Positions 7,476-14,735 of a stretch of 32,306 nucleotides of DNA are shown here, one piece after another (position 1 is the stretch's first letter; each line of letters opens with the position of its first letter). Under the pieces are notes generated by a model. It searched no databases. It saw nothing but the letters and a program-made list of their open reading frames with translations, and was not told where the DNA came from. Position numbers and translations under genes: made by a program. Source of the stretch: Candidatus Pacearchaeota archaeon (GTDB lineage: Archaea > Nanobdellota > Nanobdellia > Pacearchaeales > DTIR01). Location of the stretch: positions 1 to 32,306 of the forward strand of contig JACRHU010000043.1 in the NCBI GenBank assembly GCA_016211995.1, in the 5' to 3' direction.

Positions 7476-9341
7476 ATGAAAAAAATTTATTTTATAATAG
7501 TACTGTTTATATTTCTAATTCCAACTATTTATGCAGAGCAGTTCAGCGATTATCAAAATCTTGTTATTAAGACAAATTTATATGGCAAGCTGACTGCTTC
7601 TGGGATTGGAAAGCTGGCTGCAAATTTATCTTTGCTTCCTGAGGAAGATTTAAGACAGCAAGTAACAAGCCTTAAAACATTTCCTCCAACAGAAGTAGGG
7701 GATACGATTTTTTATTCATGGAATACAGATATTGCAGAATTTGGCTGGAATGCAACTGTAAAGACAAATGCAGTTTTACAGGAAATTAAAAGAATTAGGT
7801 TTCCAATAACAATAAATGAGTACCTAGAATATAAAGCAACAAGCGAACATATTAATATAAATGATGATATAAGAAATAAAGCCAATGAACTTGTTTCTGG
7901 CAAAACAGATTTATTTGATGCAATTCATGAAATAGGGAATTTTGTTTATACAAATTTAACCTATGATAAAGATTATGTTGATACTGTTGAGAAAGCTTCA
8001 TGGGTTTTGGAAAATAAAAAAGGAGTATGTGATGAATACTCTATCTTATTCATAGCTTTAGTAAGGTCCTTAGGAATTCCAGCAAAATATGTTACAGGGA
8101 TTGTTTATTCCCCTACTACTTATGGGGGTTTTTTTGGCAATCATGCTTGGGCAGAGGTGTACATGCCAGGCTATGGCTGGATTCCTTTTGATTTAACCTT
8201 TGGACAATTTGGGTGGATTGATTCAACACATATTGCACTATCAAAATCTGTTGATTCAGAAAGTTCTGTGGTATATACCTATCAAGTAGGCAAGCAAGTA
8301 GAAGCTAGCGAGCTTAACATATCATACGATGTAATAGATAAATCAAATCTTCTTCAAGAAAAGCTTTCAATATCTGCAGAGCCGATAAAAAAGGAAATTG
8401 GAACAAACTCTTATCTTCCTTTACAAGTTACTATTGAAAATCAAAATCTTTTCTATGTTCCAGCAATAATATATATCACAAAATCTCCTGGAGAGATTGT
8501 AGGCAAAAATGTTCAGAATATACTGCTAGGACCAGGAGAAACTCAAACAATATTTTTTATTCTAAAAATTCCAGATGAGCCAGCAGGTTACATATACAGT
8601 TCAAATATCCAAGTTATTGATCAGTTTAGTGATTTTGCACAAACAACTATCAAATTTTCAGATTTATACGAGCCAATGAGTTTATCAAAAGCAAAGACAA
8701 TTGCAGCAGAGCTGACAACAACAAAACATAGCCTTATTTATGATGCAGATATAACTTGTACAAAAGATAAAGAAAGTTATTATAGGGATGAATTAATAGA
8801 ATTGAACTGTAAAATAATGAGTCAGTCAAATACTCTTTTACAAAATTTAAATCTCTGTATTTTAGAAACAAATGAATGCAAAACTTTTAATCTTCCAATC
8901 AATTCAGAAATAGAAGAATCTTTTACCCTGCCAGCAGCTTCTGACTACTTAATTAAATTAAGTAATGCAAAATTAACAAAAAGCTTGTATCTAACTTCTA
9001 GCGTACTTGAAAAACCAGATTTAGAAGTTATGGATATTAAAGAAAAAACTCTTGATTATAAAGAAAGTTCTGTAACAACTACAATAAAAACCAAGTCTAT
9101 ATGCAATAATCTTAAACTTAATATAAATAACAAGCAGTTTGAGGTAAATTCCACAGAAGGAACAAAAGAGTTTGTTTTTGATTTTCCAGGTAAAAATGCC
9201 TTAAAAGGACAAATCAACATAAGTGCTGAATGTTTTGATTTAAGAGACAGAATTTACAAAGATGAAAAAACATTTAATGTCCAAATAGAAAATATTCCTT
9301 GGTATGGCCAGATTGTGAAATTTTTTATGAATTTATTCTAA
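7476..9341 (+). CDS. Secreted transglutaminase-like domain protein
   Basis: 621 aa. The N-terminal signal peptide has a hydrophobic core from about 4 to 18 and probable cleavage after TIYA. A transglutaminase/cysteine-protease core (about 130-255) has the catalytic triad visible: Cys185 in KKGVCDEYS, His223 in GNHAWAEVY and Asp239 in WIPFDLTFG. The rest (260-600) is beta-rich and Asn/Ser/Thr-rich, like extracellular Ig-type domains with paired cysteines. It ends in a short aromatic, hydrophobic tail (WYGQIVKFFMNLF) without a clear full membrane span. It likely acts on the cell surface as a peptidase or crosslinking enzyme. AAAGGTGA 4-5 nt before the ATG is a good Shine-Dalgarno. Confidence 0.85.
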   Translation: MKKIYFIIVLFIFLIPTIYAEQFSDYQNLVIKTNLYGKLTASGIGKLAANLSLLPEEDLRQQVTSLKTFPPTEVGDTIFYSWNTDIAEFGWNATVKTNAVLQEIKRIRFPITINEYLEYKATSEHININDDIRNKANELVSGKTDLFDAIHEIGNFVYTNLTYDKDYVDTVEKASWVLENKKGVCDEYSILFIALVRSLGIPAKYVTGIVYSPTTYGGFFGNHAWAEVYMPGYGWIPFDLTFGQFGWIDSTHIALSKSVDSESSVVYTYQVGKQVEASELNISYDVIDKSNLLQEKLSISAEPIKKEIGTNSYLPLQVTIENQNLFYVPAIIYITKSPGEIVGKNVQNILLGPGETQTIFFILKIPDEPAGYIYSSNIQVIDQFSDFAQTTIKFSDLYEPMSLSKAKTIAAELTTTKHSLIYDADITCTKDKESYYRDELIELNCKIMSQSNTLLQNLNLCILETNECKTFNLPINSEIEESFTLPAASDYLIKLSNAKLTKSLYLTSSVLEKPDLEVMDIKEKTLDYKESSVTTTIKTKSICNNLKLNINNKQFEVNSTEGTKEFVFDFPGKNALKGQINISAECFDLRDRIYKDEKTFNVQIENIPWYGQIVKFFMNLF

Positions 9342-9358
9342 TGTAGTTAAATATCAAA

Positions 9359-9404
9359 CCAAAGCTGATACCTTTGGACATTTGCAAGCCCGTCAATCGG
9401 CTTG
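9359..9404. repeat. Twin-hairpin element, copy A
   Basis: Lies between convergent gene ends, about 18 nt from each stop codon. Stem 1 is CCAAAG/CTTTGG around CTGATAC, then linker ACATTTG, then stem 2 CAAGCC/GGCTTG around CGTCAATC. Copy B (20151-20197) has the same layout with different, compensating stem bases. On the minus strand it is the start of the proS 3' untranslated region. A role as terminator, 3' processing signal or RNA element is possible. Confidence 0.7.
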
Positions 9405-9421
9405 TTCTTTATCAGAAATTT

Positions 9422-10864
9422 TTAGTAGCTCTTGCCAACATAAACCACAACATTGGCTTTTTTTCCGCAGACAAGGCATTTTCCTTTTGGCTGTTCTTGT
9501 TTGTCTCCTCTGCTTCCACGAACATCTGCTGCAAGCTCTTTTTCAATTATAGCAGAACATCTTTCTCCTGCTGACTCTGTAGAGCAGAAATTACATCTTG
9601 CTATTTTTTTGTTTTTTATTGCTTCTTCAATGTCCTCTAAACTTTCTGCGTCAACAATTGATTTTTCAAACCATTTATCTGCCTTTTCTTTAAGCCTTTC
9701 ATCAAGTTTCCTTCCTTGTTCTTGTATCTCTGAACTTAGATTTTTCTCCGAAATCTTTATCTTTTTTCTTTCATCACGCAAAAATAAAGTTAATTGCTTA
9801 TTTTTTATCTCCATATTTCCAATCTCAATTCTTAATGGAACTCCTTTCATCTCCCAGAAATAAAATTTTTCTCCTGGTTTTTTTTCAGTATCATCTATTT
9901 TTACTCTTAAAGGTTCTAAATCTTTTTTAATTTTTTCTGCATATTCAAGCACGACTTTTTTGCTCTTTGCATCATAAATTGGAACTATTATAATTTGAAT
10001 AGGAGAAACAATAAATGGAAGCACTAGGCCAGAGTTATCACCATGCATAGATATAATCGAGGCAACTATCCTACTCATTGCAGGTCCATAACAGGTTATC
10101 CAGACTAGTTTTTCCTGTCCATCTTTATCTTTGAATTTGACATCAAAGACTTTACTAAAACCTTGTCCAAGGAAATGCGTTGATGGTTGCTGTATTAACC
10201 TTCCATCAGGCAATAAAGAATCAGAGCCTATTGTATAAACAGCTCCTGCGAACTTGTCCCATTCAGGCCTTTTTAATGGTAAGAAAGGAATTCCTAATTT
10301 TTGATGCATTATTTTATCAGTTGTTTTTATGTCTTCTTGCACCTGAGCTTCAGCTTCCTCTTTTGTGGCAAAAGCATTATGGGTTTCAATCCAGTAGAAT
10401 TCTCTACTCCTTATAAAAGGTCTGGTTGCTCTTGTTTCATATCTCCAAATATTTGCTCTTTGATATAATTTAAAAGGCAAATCTTTGTAAGAACGAATCC
10501 ATAAATTATACATCTGGTAAAAAGCAGTTTCTGAAGTAGGACGCAAAGCTAATTTTTCTATTTCTGTTTCTCCGACTTTTGTAACCCAAAAAACATCTGG
10601 AGAAAATCCTTTAACATGCTGGGCTTCTTTCTTAAAGTTCTCTTCAGAAATCAGTGCAGGAAAAAAAGAGGGAAGATGTCCTTTAGATTGCAATTCTTTT
10701 TCAAATAAGCTATAAAGAATTTCAATTATCTGTGCACTCCAAGGCATAAAAACTACAAATCCTTTTATATTATAACGCAAATCAGCAAGCTCTGCCTTTG
10801 CAACAATCTCAGAATACCACTCTGAAAAATGCTTTTCTTTGTCTATATTAAATGTTTCTTTCAT
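9422..10864 (-). CDS. proS: Prolyl-tRNA synthetase (archaeal/eukaryal type)
   Basis: 480-aa class II synthetase charging tRNA-Pro. Visible are the N-terminal WYSEIVAKAELADLR, the TSE loop RPTSETAFYQMYNLWIRS, motif 2 RYETRATRPFIRSREFYW, and motif 3 around CYGPAMSRIVASIISMHGD. The C-terminal zinc-binding domain has CNFC, a further Cys in AGERCS and KCLVC, and the chain ends in Tyr (VGKSY), typical of the archaeal/eukaryal class that lacks the bacterial editing insertion. The start lies 2 nt after the kamA-like stop, and GGAG within that gene's end serves as Shine-Dalgarno. Confidence 0.95.
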   Translation of the reverse strand: MKETFNIDKEKHFSEWYSEIVAKAELADLRYNIKGFVVFMPWSAQIIEILYSLFEKELQSKGHLPSFFPALISEENFKKEAQHVKGFSPDVFWVTKVGETEIEKLALRPTSETAFYQMYNLWIRSYKDLPFKLYQRANIWRYETRATRPFIRSREFYWIETHNAFATKEEAEAQVQEDIKTTDKIMHQKLGIPFLPLKRPEWDKFAGAVYTIGSDSLLPDGRLIQQPSTHFLGQGFSKVFDVKFKDKDGQEKLVWITCYGPAMSRIVASIISMHGDNSGLVLPFIVSPIQIIIVPIYDAKSKKVVLEYAEKIKKDLEPLRVKIDDTEKKPGEKFYFWEMKGVPLRIEIGNMEIKNKQLTLFLRDERKKIKISEKNLSSEIQEQGRKLDERLKEKADKWFEKSIVDAESLEDIEEAIKNKKIARCNFCSTESAGERCSAIIEKELAADVRGSRGDKQEQPKGKCLVCGKKANVVVYVGKSY

Positions 10865-10866
10865 CT

Positions 10867-11925
10867 TTATGCTCCATCTAAATATTCACAGATTATAAAA
10901 TCATCCTTATCCACCTTACAACCTCCAGGGAGTTTGAATTTAGGGTCTATTTTTATAAACTGTTTTTTTGTATATGGTGTCTTAACTATAAGAATTTTGC
11001 CTTTTCTTCCTAGTATCTCTCCGTCTATCATTGGTTCCATTTTTCCAACAGGGGTCAAAATTATATATCTTGGATTACATCTGCCAGATAGATAGCCGCC
11101 AGCAAAAATTCTCTTTATTTCTATCCCCTTCTCTACTCTTGTTCTAAAATGATCTGCTCCCTCTACAGAAGCACAATGGTAAAGATAATGGATCTCAACA
11201 CCTATCTCTCTTAATTTCCTAAACAATTCAGCAAGTATTTTTACGTCATCATTTACACCCCTTAACAGAACACTTTGATTATAAAGTCTAATCCCCGCAT
11301 CAATCAATTTTCTGCAAGCTTTTATACTTTCTTTAGTTAACTCATCTGGATGATTAAATTGTGGCGATATCTCAATTGGTTTTCCTTCTCTATAATCATG
11401 ATATTTTTTGATCACCCTAACAAATTTATTATTTATTCTTTGTGGATCATACATTATGCTTCTTGTTCCGATTCTTATAGGCCCGATATGCTTAATCTTC
11501 CTCAATCCCTTAATGATATATCCTAATCTTCTTATATCCATTAAAGGATCACCACCAGTTATTAAGACTTCTTTAATTTCAGTATGCTTTTTAATATAAT
11601 TTAACGCCTTTTCAATTTCTTCATAGGTCATTGCTCTTTTTGATCTAACAAGATAGTCTTTCCTTACACAATGTCTACAATAAGCAGGACATTGGTTTAT
11701 AGGCATTATAATACACCTATCCCCATACATTCTTTCTAGGCCGTAAATACCTGTTTCTACTTTTCCGACCCAAGGCCTATGGATTCCAATGCTTTTCAGC
11801 TCATCACGTGAAGGTAAGAATTGTTTTGCAACAGCAGGAGACTTTTTAATTAATCTAGAAAGATATTTAGTAATTTTAACAGGATATTTTTCAATTACTT
11901 CCTTAAATTGTTCATCTTTCAACAT
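10867..11925 (-). CDS. KamA-like radical SAM aminomutase
   Basis: 352 aa, similar to lysine 2,3-aminomutase (KamA/EpmB family). The radical SAM cluster motif is CPAYCRHC (Cys79, 83, 86), followed by LITGGDPLM. Later motifs are ISPQFNHPDELT, HYLYHCASVEGADHFR and SGRCNPRYIILTPVGKMEP. The expected PLP lysine is Lys295, where the usual PGGGGK reads PVGK. It is shorter than biosynthetic KamA and has no beta-lysine acetyltransferase (AblB) beside it. It could make beta-lysine as an osmolyte or act on another amino acid. It is followed by proS after 2 nt and preceded by the PhoU/RCK_C gene at 36 nt. Confidence 0.85.
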   Translation of the reverse strand: MLKDEQFKEVIEKYPVKITKYLSRLIKKSPAVAKQFLPSRDELKSIGIHRPWVGKVETGIYGLERMYGDRCIIMPINQCPAYCRHCVRKDYLVRSKRAMTYEEIEKALNYIKKHTEIKEVLITGGDPLMDIRRLGYIIKGLRKIKHIGPIRIGTRSIMYDPQRINNKFVRVIKKYHDYREGKPIEISPQFNHPDELTKESIKACRKLIDAGIRLYNQSVLLRGVNDDVKILAELFRKLREIGVEIHYLYHCASVEGADHFRTRVEKGIEIKRIFAGGYLSGRCNPRYIILTPVGKMEPMIDGEILGRKGKILIVKTPYTKKQFIKIDPKFKLPGGCKVDKDDFIICEYLDGA

Positions 11926-11961
11926 TTTTAATAGAACTTTTTGTTTATTACAATTAATTAA

Positions 11962-12480
11962 CTAGGGCCTTGTACCAAATATTACATCATTCTTCTTTAA
12001 GACTACCTTTCCACCTGGATGATAAATCCACTCTTTTTTTCTTTTTATAGCAAAAATATACATTCCGTGAATATCCCCATATTCTGAGACACTCCTTTTA
12101 TGGAATTCTTTGCCTATCTTAACTCTAACAATCTTTTCTTCTGCTTCACTAAGGGCCTTTTTTTCTATTTCATGTATCTTTCCTCTAATGACCTTATTTG
12201 CCATTTCTGCTGCAACTCCACTAATTCTTTCAGCATATGCACCTAATCTAAGGACACTTGCTAAATCTCCTTCATGGCCAGCTAGTGTTGCAGTTTTAAG
12301 AACTAATTTCTCAAGCTGGTCTCTTAAATCATCCATATCATCATCTATATTCATGACCTCTCCAGCTATCTCTTTGCTGTTGAAGAGCACTGCTCCATAA
12401 GCTAAATCAATAGCTAGCACTGACAAATCCTTCATCTCTGTAAGCAGCTCTTTTATGCTCTTTCCTCTTTTTTCTGCCAT
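11962..12480 (-). CDS. PhoU-like/RCK_C (TrkA-C) regulatory protein
   Basis: 172 aa. The N-terminal PhoU-type helical bundle (about 6-115) has paired acidic residues in NIDDDMDDLRDQLEKL. A short C-terminal RCK_C/TrkA-C segment (about 118-172) contains the SEYGDIHGMYIFAI and GGKVVLKKNDVIFG strands. Such proteins control potassium or phosphate transport, and RCK_C domains are known c-di-AMP receptors in bacteria, which fits the diadenylate cyclase at 3174. The receptor role is inference. TATA-like CTTTTATA lies about 20 nt upstream, with GAGG close to the ATG. Confidence 0.8.
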   Translation of the reverse strand: MAEKRGKSIKELLTEMKDLSVLAIDLAYGAVLFNSKEIAGEVMNIDDDMDDLRDQLEKLVLKTATLAGHEGDLASVLRLGAYAERISGVAAEMANKVIRGKIHEIEKKALSEAEEKIVRVKIGKEFHKRSVSEYGDIHGMYIFAIKRKKEWIYHPGGKVVLKKNDVIFGTRP

Positions 12481-12529
12481 TTTTGCCTCAAAGTAGGGTA
12501 TAAAAGTAGCCTCTTTTTAAATATCTTTC

Positions 12530-12847
12530 TTAAGAATCTCTTTTTGTTATTTCTTTAAAGAATCTTTCATATCCCTCTCTTAAATTTTGAGGCATATTCT
12601 CTTTTGTTGCTTTTTGAACCATAAGACTTGAGGATTCTGGCAAGTCCTTTATCAGTTCTTCAATAACCTCTTCTAGCTCACTAGAGCGAGCTAAGAAATA
12701 TAATCTATTATTATCGCCTCCCATAAATATGGAAGCCGGATATTTATGCCTTTTCTCCCAGATTACAGGCTCTCCTAAATCAGTTAATCTGAGATATTCT
12801 TTATGATGTTTCAATTCATCTTTAGATATAGAAATGTAATATTCCAT
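12530..12847 (-). CDS. Conserved-looking hypothetical protein
   Basis: 105 aa, not recognised. A soluble alpha/beta protein beginning MEYYISISKDELKHHKEYL, with an aromatic, charged middle (EKRHKYPASIFMGGDNN) and a helical, acidic C-terminal half. No catalytic motif or membrane segment is visible. TTTAAATA lies 22-29 nt before the ATG, which supports a real leaderless gene. It sits between the tRNA-Arg and the PhoU/RCK_C gene. Confidence 0.65.
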   Translation of the reverse strand: MEYYISISKDELKHHKEYLRLTDLGEPVIWEKRHKYPASIFMGGDNNRLYFLARSSELEEVIEELIKDLPESSSLMVQKATKENMPQNLREGYERFFKEITKRDS

Positions 12848-12868
12848 ACTATTTTCTGACTTTTGATG

Positions 12869-12876
12869 TATTTAAA
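12869..12876 (-). promoter_or_regulatory. TATA box for the 105-aa protein
   Basis: TTTAAATA at 22-29 nt before the ATG at 12847. Confidence 0.55.
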
Positions 12877-12890
12877 ATTTTCCTCAAAAA

Positions 12891-12962
12891 TGGGCCTAGC
12901 AGGAGTCGAACCCACATCAGACGGTCCGAAGCCGCCTATTCTATCCGTTAAACTATAGGCCC
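12891..12962 (-). tRNA. tRNA-Arg(UCG)
   Basis: 72 nt, folded by hand. Acceptor GGGCCTA/TAGGCCC; D stem GTTT/GAAT with AACGGATA loop (GG at 18-19, A20); anticodon stem GGCGG/CCGTC with loop CTTCGGA, giving anticodon UCG; 4-nt variable loop; T arm GTGGG/CCTGC with loop TTCGACT; discriminator A. A20 and C35 agree with arginine identity. CCA is not encoded and there is no intron. The TATA box is only 22-29 nt from the mature 5' end, leaving no room for a 5' leader. Confidence 0.95.
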
Positions 12963-12983
12963 AGATTATAAAGTCAGATTAGT

Positions 12984-12991
12984 TTTATAAA
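12984..12991. promoter_or_regulatory. Shared palindromic TATA box (tRNA-Arg and permease)
   Basis: TTTATAAA is its own reverse complement. It lies exactly 22-29 nt from the tRNA 5' end (12962, minus) and 22-29 nt from the permease ATG (13013, plus), so one box seems to serve two divergent promoters. Confidence 0.65.
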
Positions 12992-13012
12992 TTCTCTTTT
13001 CTTGTCTTAATA

Positions 13013-14200
13013 ATGAAAAAGGGGTTTGGGATAGTGTACCTTGAGGGTATAGCTATCCTTATCGGAACAATAATCGGTGCAGGTGTTCTGGCAATTCCAT
13101 ATGCTATCTCAAAAGCAGGCTTTTTAACAGGCTTGCTCGATTTGATTATATTAAGTGCAGTTGTATTATTTCTCTATCTTTATATGGGTGAAATTGTACT
13201 TGCAACAAAAGGCAAGCATCAGCTAACAGGTTATGCTCAAAAGTATCTAGGCAAGACAGGCAAAACTTTAATGACATTCACAATGGTTTTTGGAATTTAT
13301 GGTGCATTAATAGCTTATTTAATCGGTGTAGGCAAAAGCCTTGCAGCTTTATTCGGATTACAGGGAACAATTGCTTTATTAGGAATAGCCTTGCCTTATG
13401 AACTGCTTTTCAGTTTTCTTTTTTTTATTATAGGAGCAACAATTGTTTATCTTGGAGTTAAGGCAGTAGGTGGTGGAGAGCTTTTAATGGTAATTGTTAT
13501 TGGAATAATTCTAATTGTCTCATTTCTTGCACTGACAAAAGCAGATTTCAGCAACTTGAATTATTTTGATGCAAAAAAGCTTTTCATTCCATTTGGAGTT
13601 ATTTTATTTGCACTGTCAGGAGCAGTTGCAATTCCTGAAATGAAAGAAGAACTTAAAAATCCAAAAAGATTAAAGAGAGCTATAATTATCGGCACACTAA
13701 TCCCAATCTTTTTGTACTTATTATTTGCTTTTTCTGTTATAGCTGCTTTGGGTTTTAATACAACAGAAATAGCAACAATTGGACTAGGAAAACATTTTGG
13801 AGAAATAATGACTATATTCAGCAATCTTTTTGCAGTATTTGCGATGTCAACGAGCTTTTTTACACTTGGTCTTGGTTTAAAAGAGATGTATAATTATGAT
13901 TACAAAATCAAAAAAGCAGTTGCATGGATTTTAGCATGCTTTATTCCTTTACTACTCTTCTTGCTTGTAATTCACTATATCCCTGTAGACAGATTCTACA
14001 AAGTTATAAGCCTGGCAGGAGGCTCTGCAATGGCACTAGAAGGCATACTTATAGTTTTAATGCATAATAAAGTCAAAAAGCTTAAAGAAATTGAGCCTGC
14101 ATATAAAATAAGAAAGAATATATTGATCTATATAATTCTGATAGCTCTCTTTGCCTTAGGAATGATTTATACAATTTTAAATTTTGTTGGATTAGTGTAA
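13013..14200 (+). CDS. Amino acid permease (AAAP/HAAAP-like)
   Basis: 395-aa integral membrane transporter with about 11 hydrophobic helices. The first helix carries GTIIGAGVLAIPYAISKAG, typical of the amino acid/auxin permease and aromatic amino acid permease group; this loop binds the amino acid backbone. Conserved internal features include LFALSGAVAIPEMKEEL. Probably a proton- or sodium-coupled amino acid importer; the substrate cannot be read from the sequence. Leaderless start, sharing its TATA box with the divergent tRNA-Arg. An importer suits a lineage with limited amino acid synthesis (inference). Confidence 0.85.
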   Translation: MKKGFGIVYLEGIAILIGTIIGAGVLAIPYAISKAGFLTGLLDLIILSAVVLFLYLYMGEIVLATKGKHQLTGYAQKYLGKTGKTLMTFTMVFGIYGALIAYLIGVGKSLAALFGLQGTIALLGIALPYELLFSFLFFIIGATIVYLGVKAVGGGELLMVIVIGIILIVSFLALTKADFSNLNYFDAKKLFIPFGVILFALSGAVAIPEMKEELKNPKRLKRAIIIGTLIPIFLYLLFAFSVIAALGFNTTEIATIGLGKHFGEIMTIFSNLFAVFAMSTSFFTLGLGLKEMYNYDYKIKKAVAWILACFIPLLLFLLVIHYIPVDRFYKVISLAGGSAMALEGILIVLMHNKVKKLKEIEPAYKIRKNILIYIILIALFALGMIYTILNFVGLV

Positions 14201-14206
14201 AAAGAT

Positions 14207-14214
14207 ATTTAAAC
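14207..14214 (+). promoter_or_regulatory. TATA-like box for the 158-aa protein
   Basis: ATTTAAAC, 22-29 nt before the ATG at 14236. Confidence 0.5.
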
Positions 14215-14235
14215 TATAACTTGTTAGATTAAAAT

Positions 14236-14712
14236 ATGGTAAAAAAACTTGACTGGGCTGCTTTGAGAGGAGGTATAGCAGCGAATAGCAAAGATGAGGA
14301 AGGAGCAAGTGAGAGAAGAAGATGGGAAGCAGCCGGAAAAGCAGAAGGATACGCAAGAGAATCGGAGAGGAAACAACGTGTGAAAAAAATAGGAGAGCTA
14401 AGAAAGGCTATAGAAAGAGGTAGAAAGCTTGAAGGCCTCGGACTAAGATATGCTGCTACCGGAGCTGAAGTTTTAGCTTATGGGGATAGAATTCTTAGAT
14501 ATGCAAAGGGGTGGGTTGGTAATTATCAAGAGGCATTCAGGGCTTATGCAGTCGCCTTATTAGAAAAAGATGCGGAATTTGAAAGTGTAGAAAAAAGAGT
14601 TTATAGATTATTAAAAGATATGGCAAAATATGGTCTTGGTAAAAGAACAGAGGAGATTTTACATCTATGGGACAGAGAAAAATCAAGATATGAACAAAAG
14701 AAAGGCAAATAA
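14236..14712 (+). CDS. Hypothetical helical charged protein
   Basis: 158 aa, not recognised. It is almost entirely helical and very rich in Glu, Lys, Arg and Ala, with repeated basic/acidic stretches (ERKQRVKKIGELRKAIERGR) and no Cys, Pro or membrane segment. It looks like a soluble coiled-coil or nucleic-acid-associated protein. By eye the gene uses more G and C than its neighbours, which could reflect transfer or simply Ala/Gly/Glu content. It converges on gatB; AAAATT/AATTTT inverted repeats lie between the two stops. Confidence 0.7.
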   Translation: MVKKLDWAALRGGIAANSKDEEGASERRRWEAAGKAEGYARESERKQRVKKIGELRKAIERGRKLEGLGLRYAATGAEVLAYGDRILRYAKGWVGNYQEAFRAYAVALLEKDAEFESVEKRVYRLLKDMAKYGLGKRTEEILHLWDREKSRYEQKKGK

Positions 14713-14735
14713 AAAATTTCTGAATTTTGTTGGAT

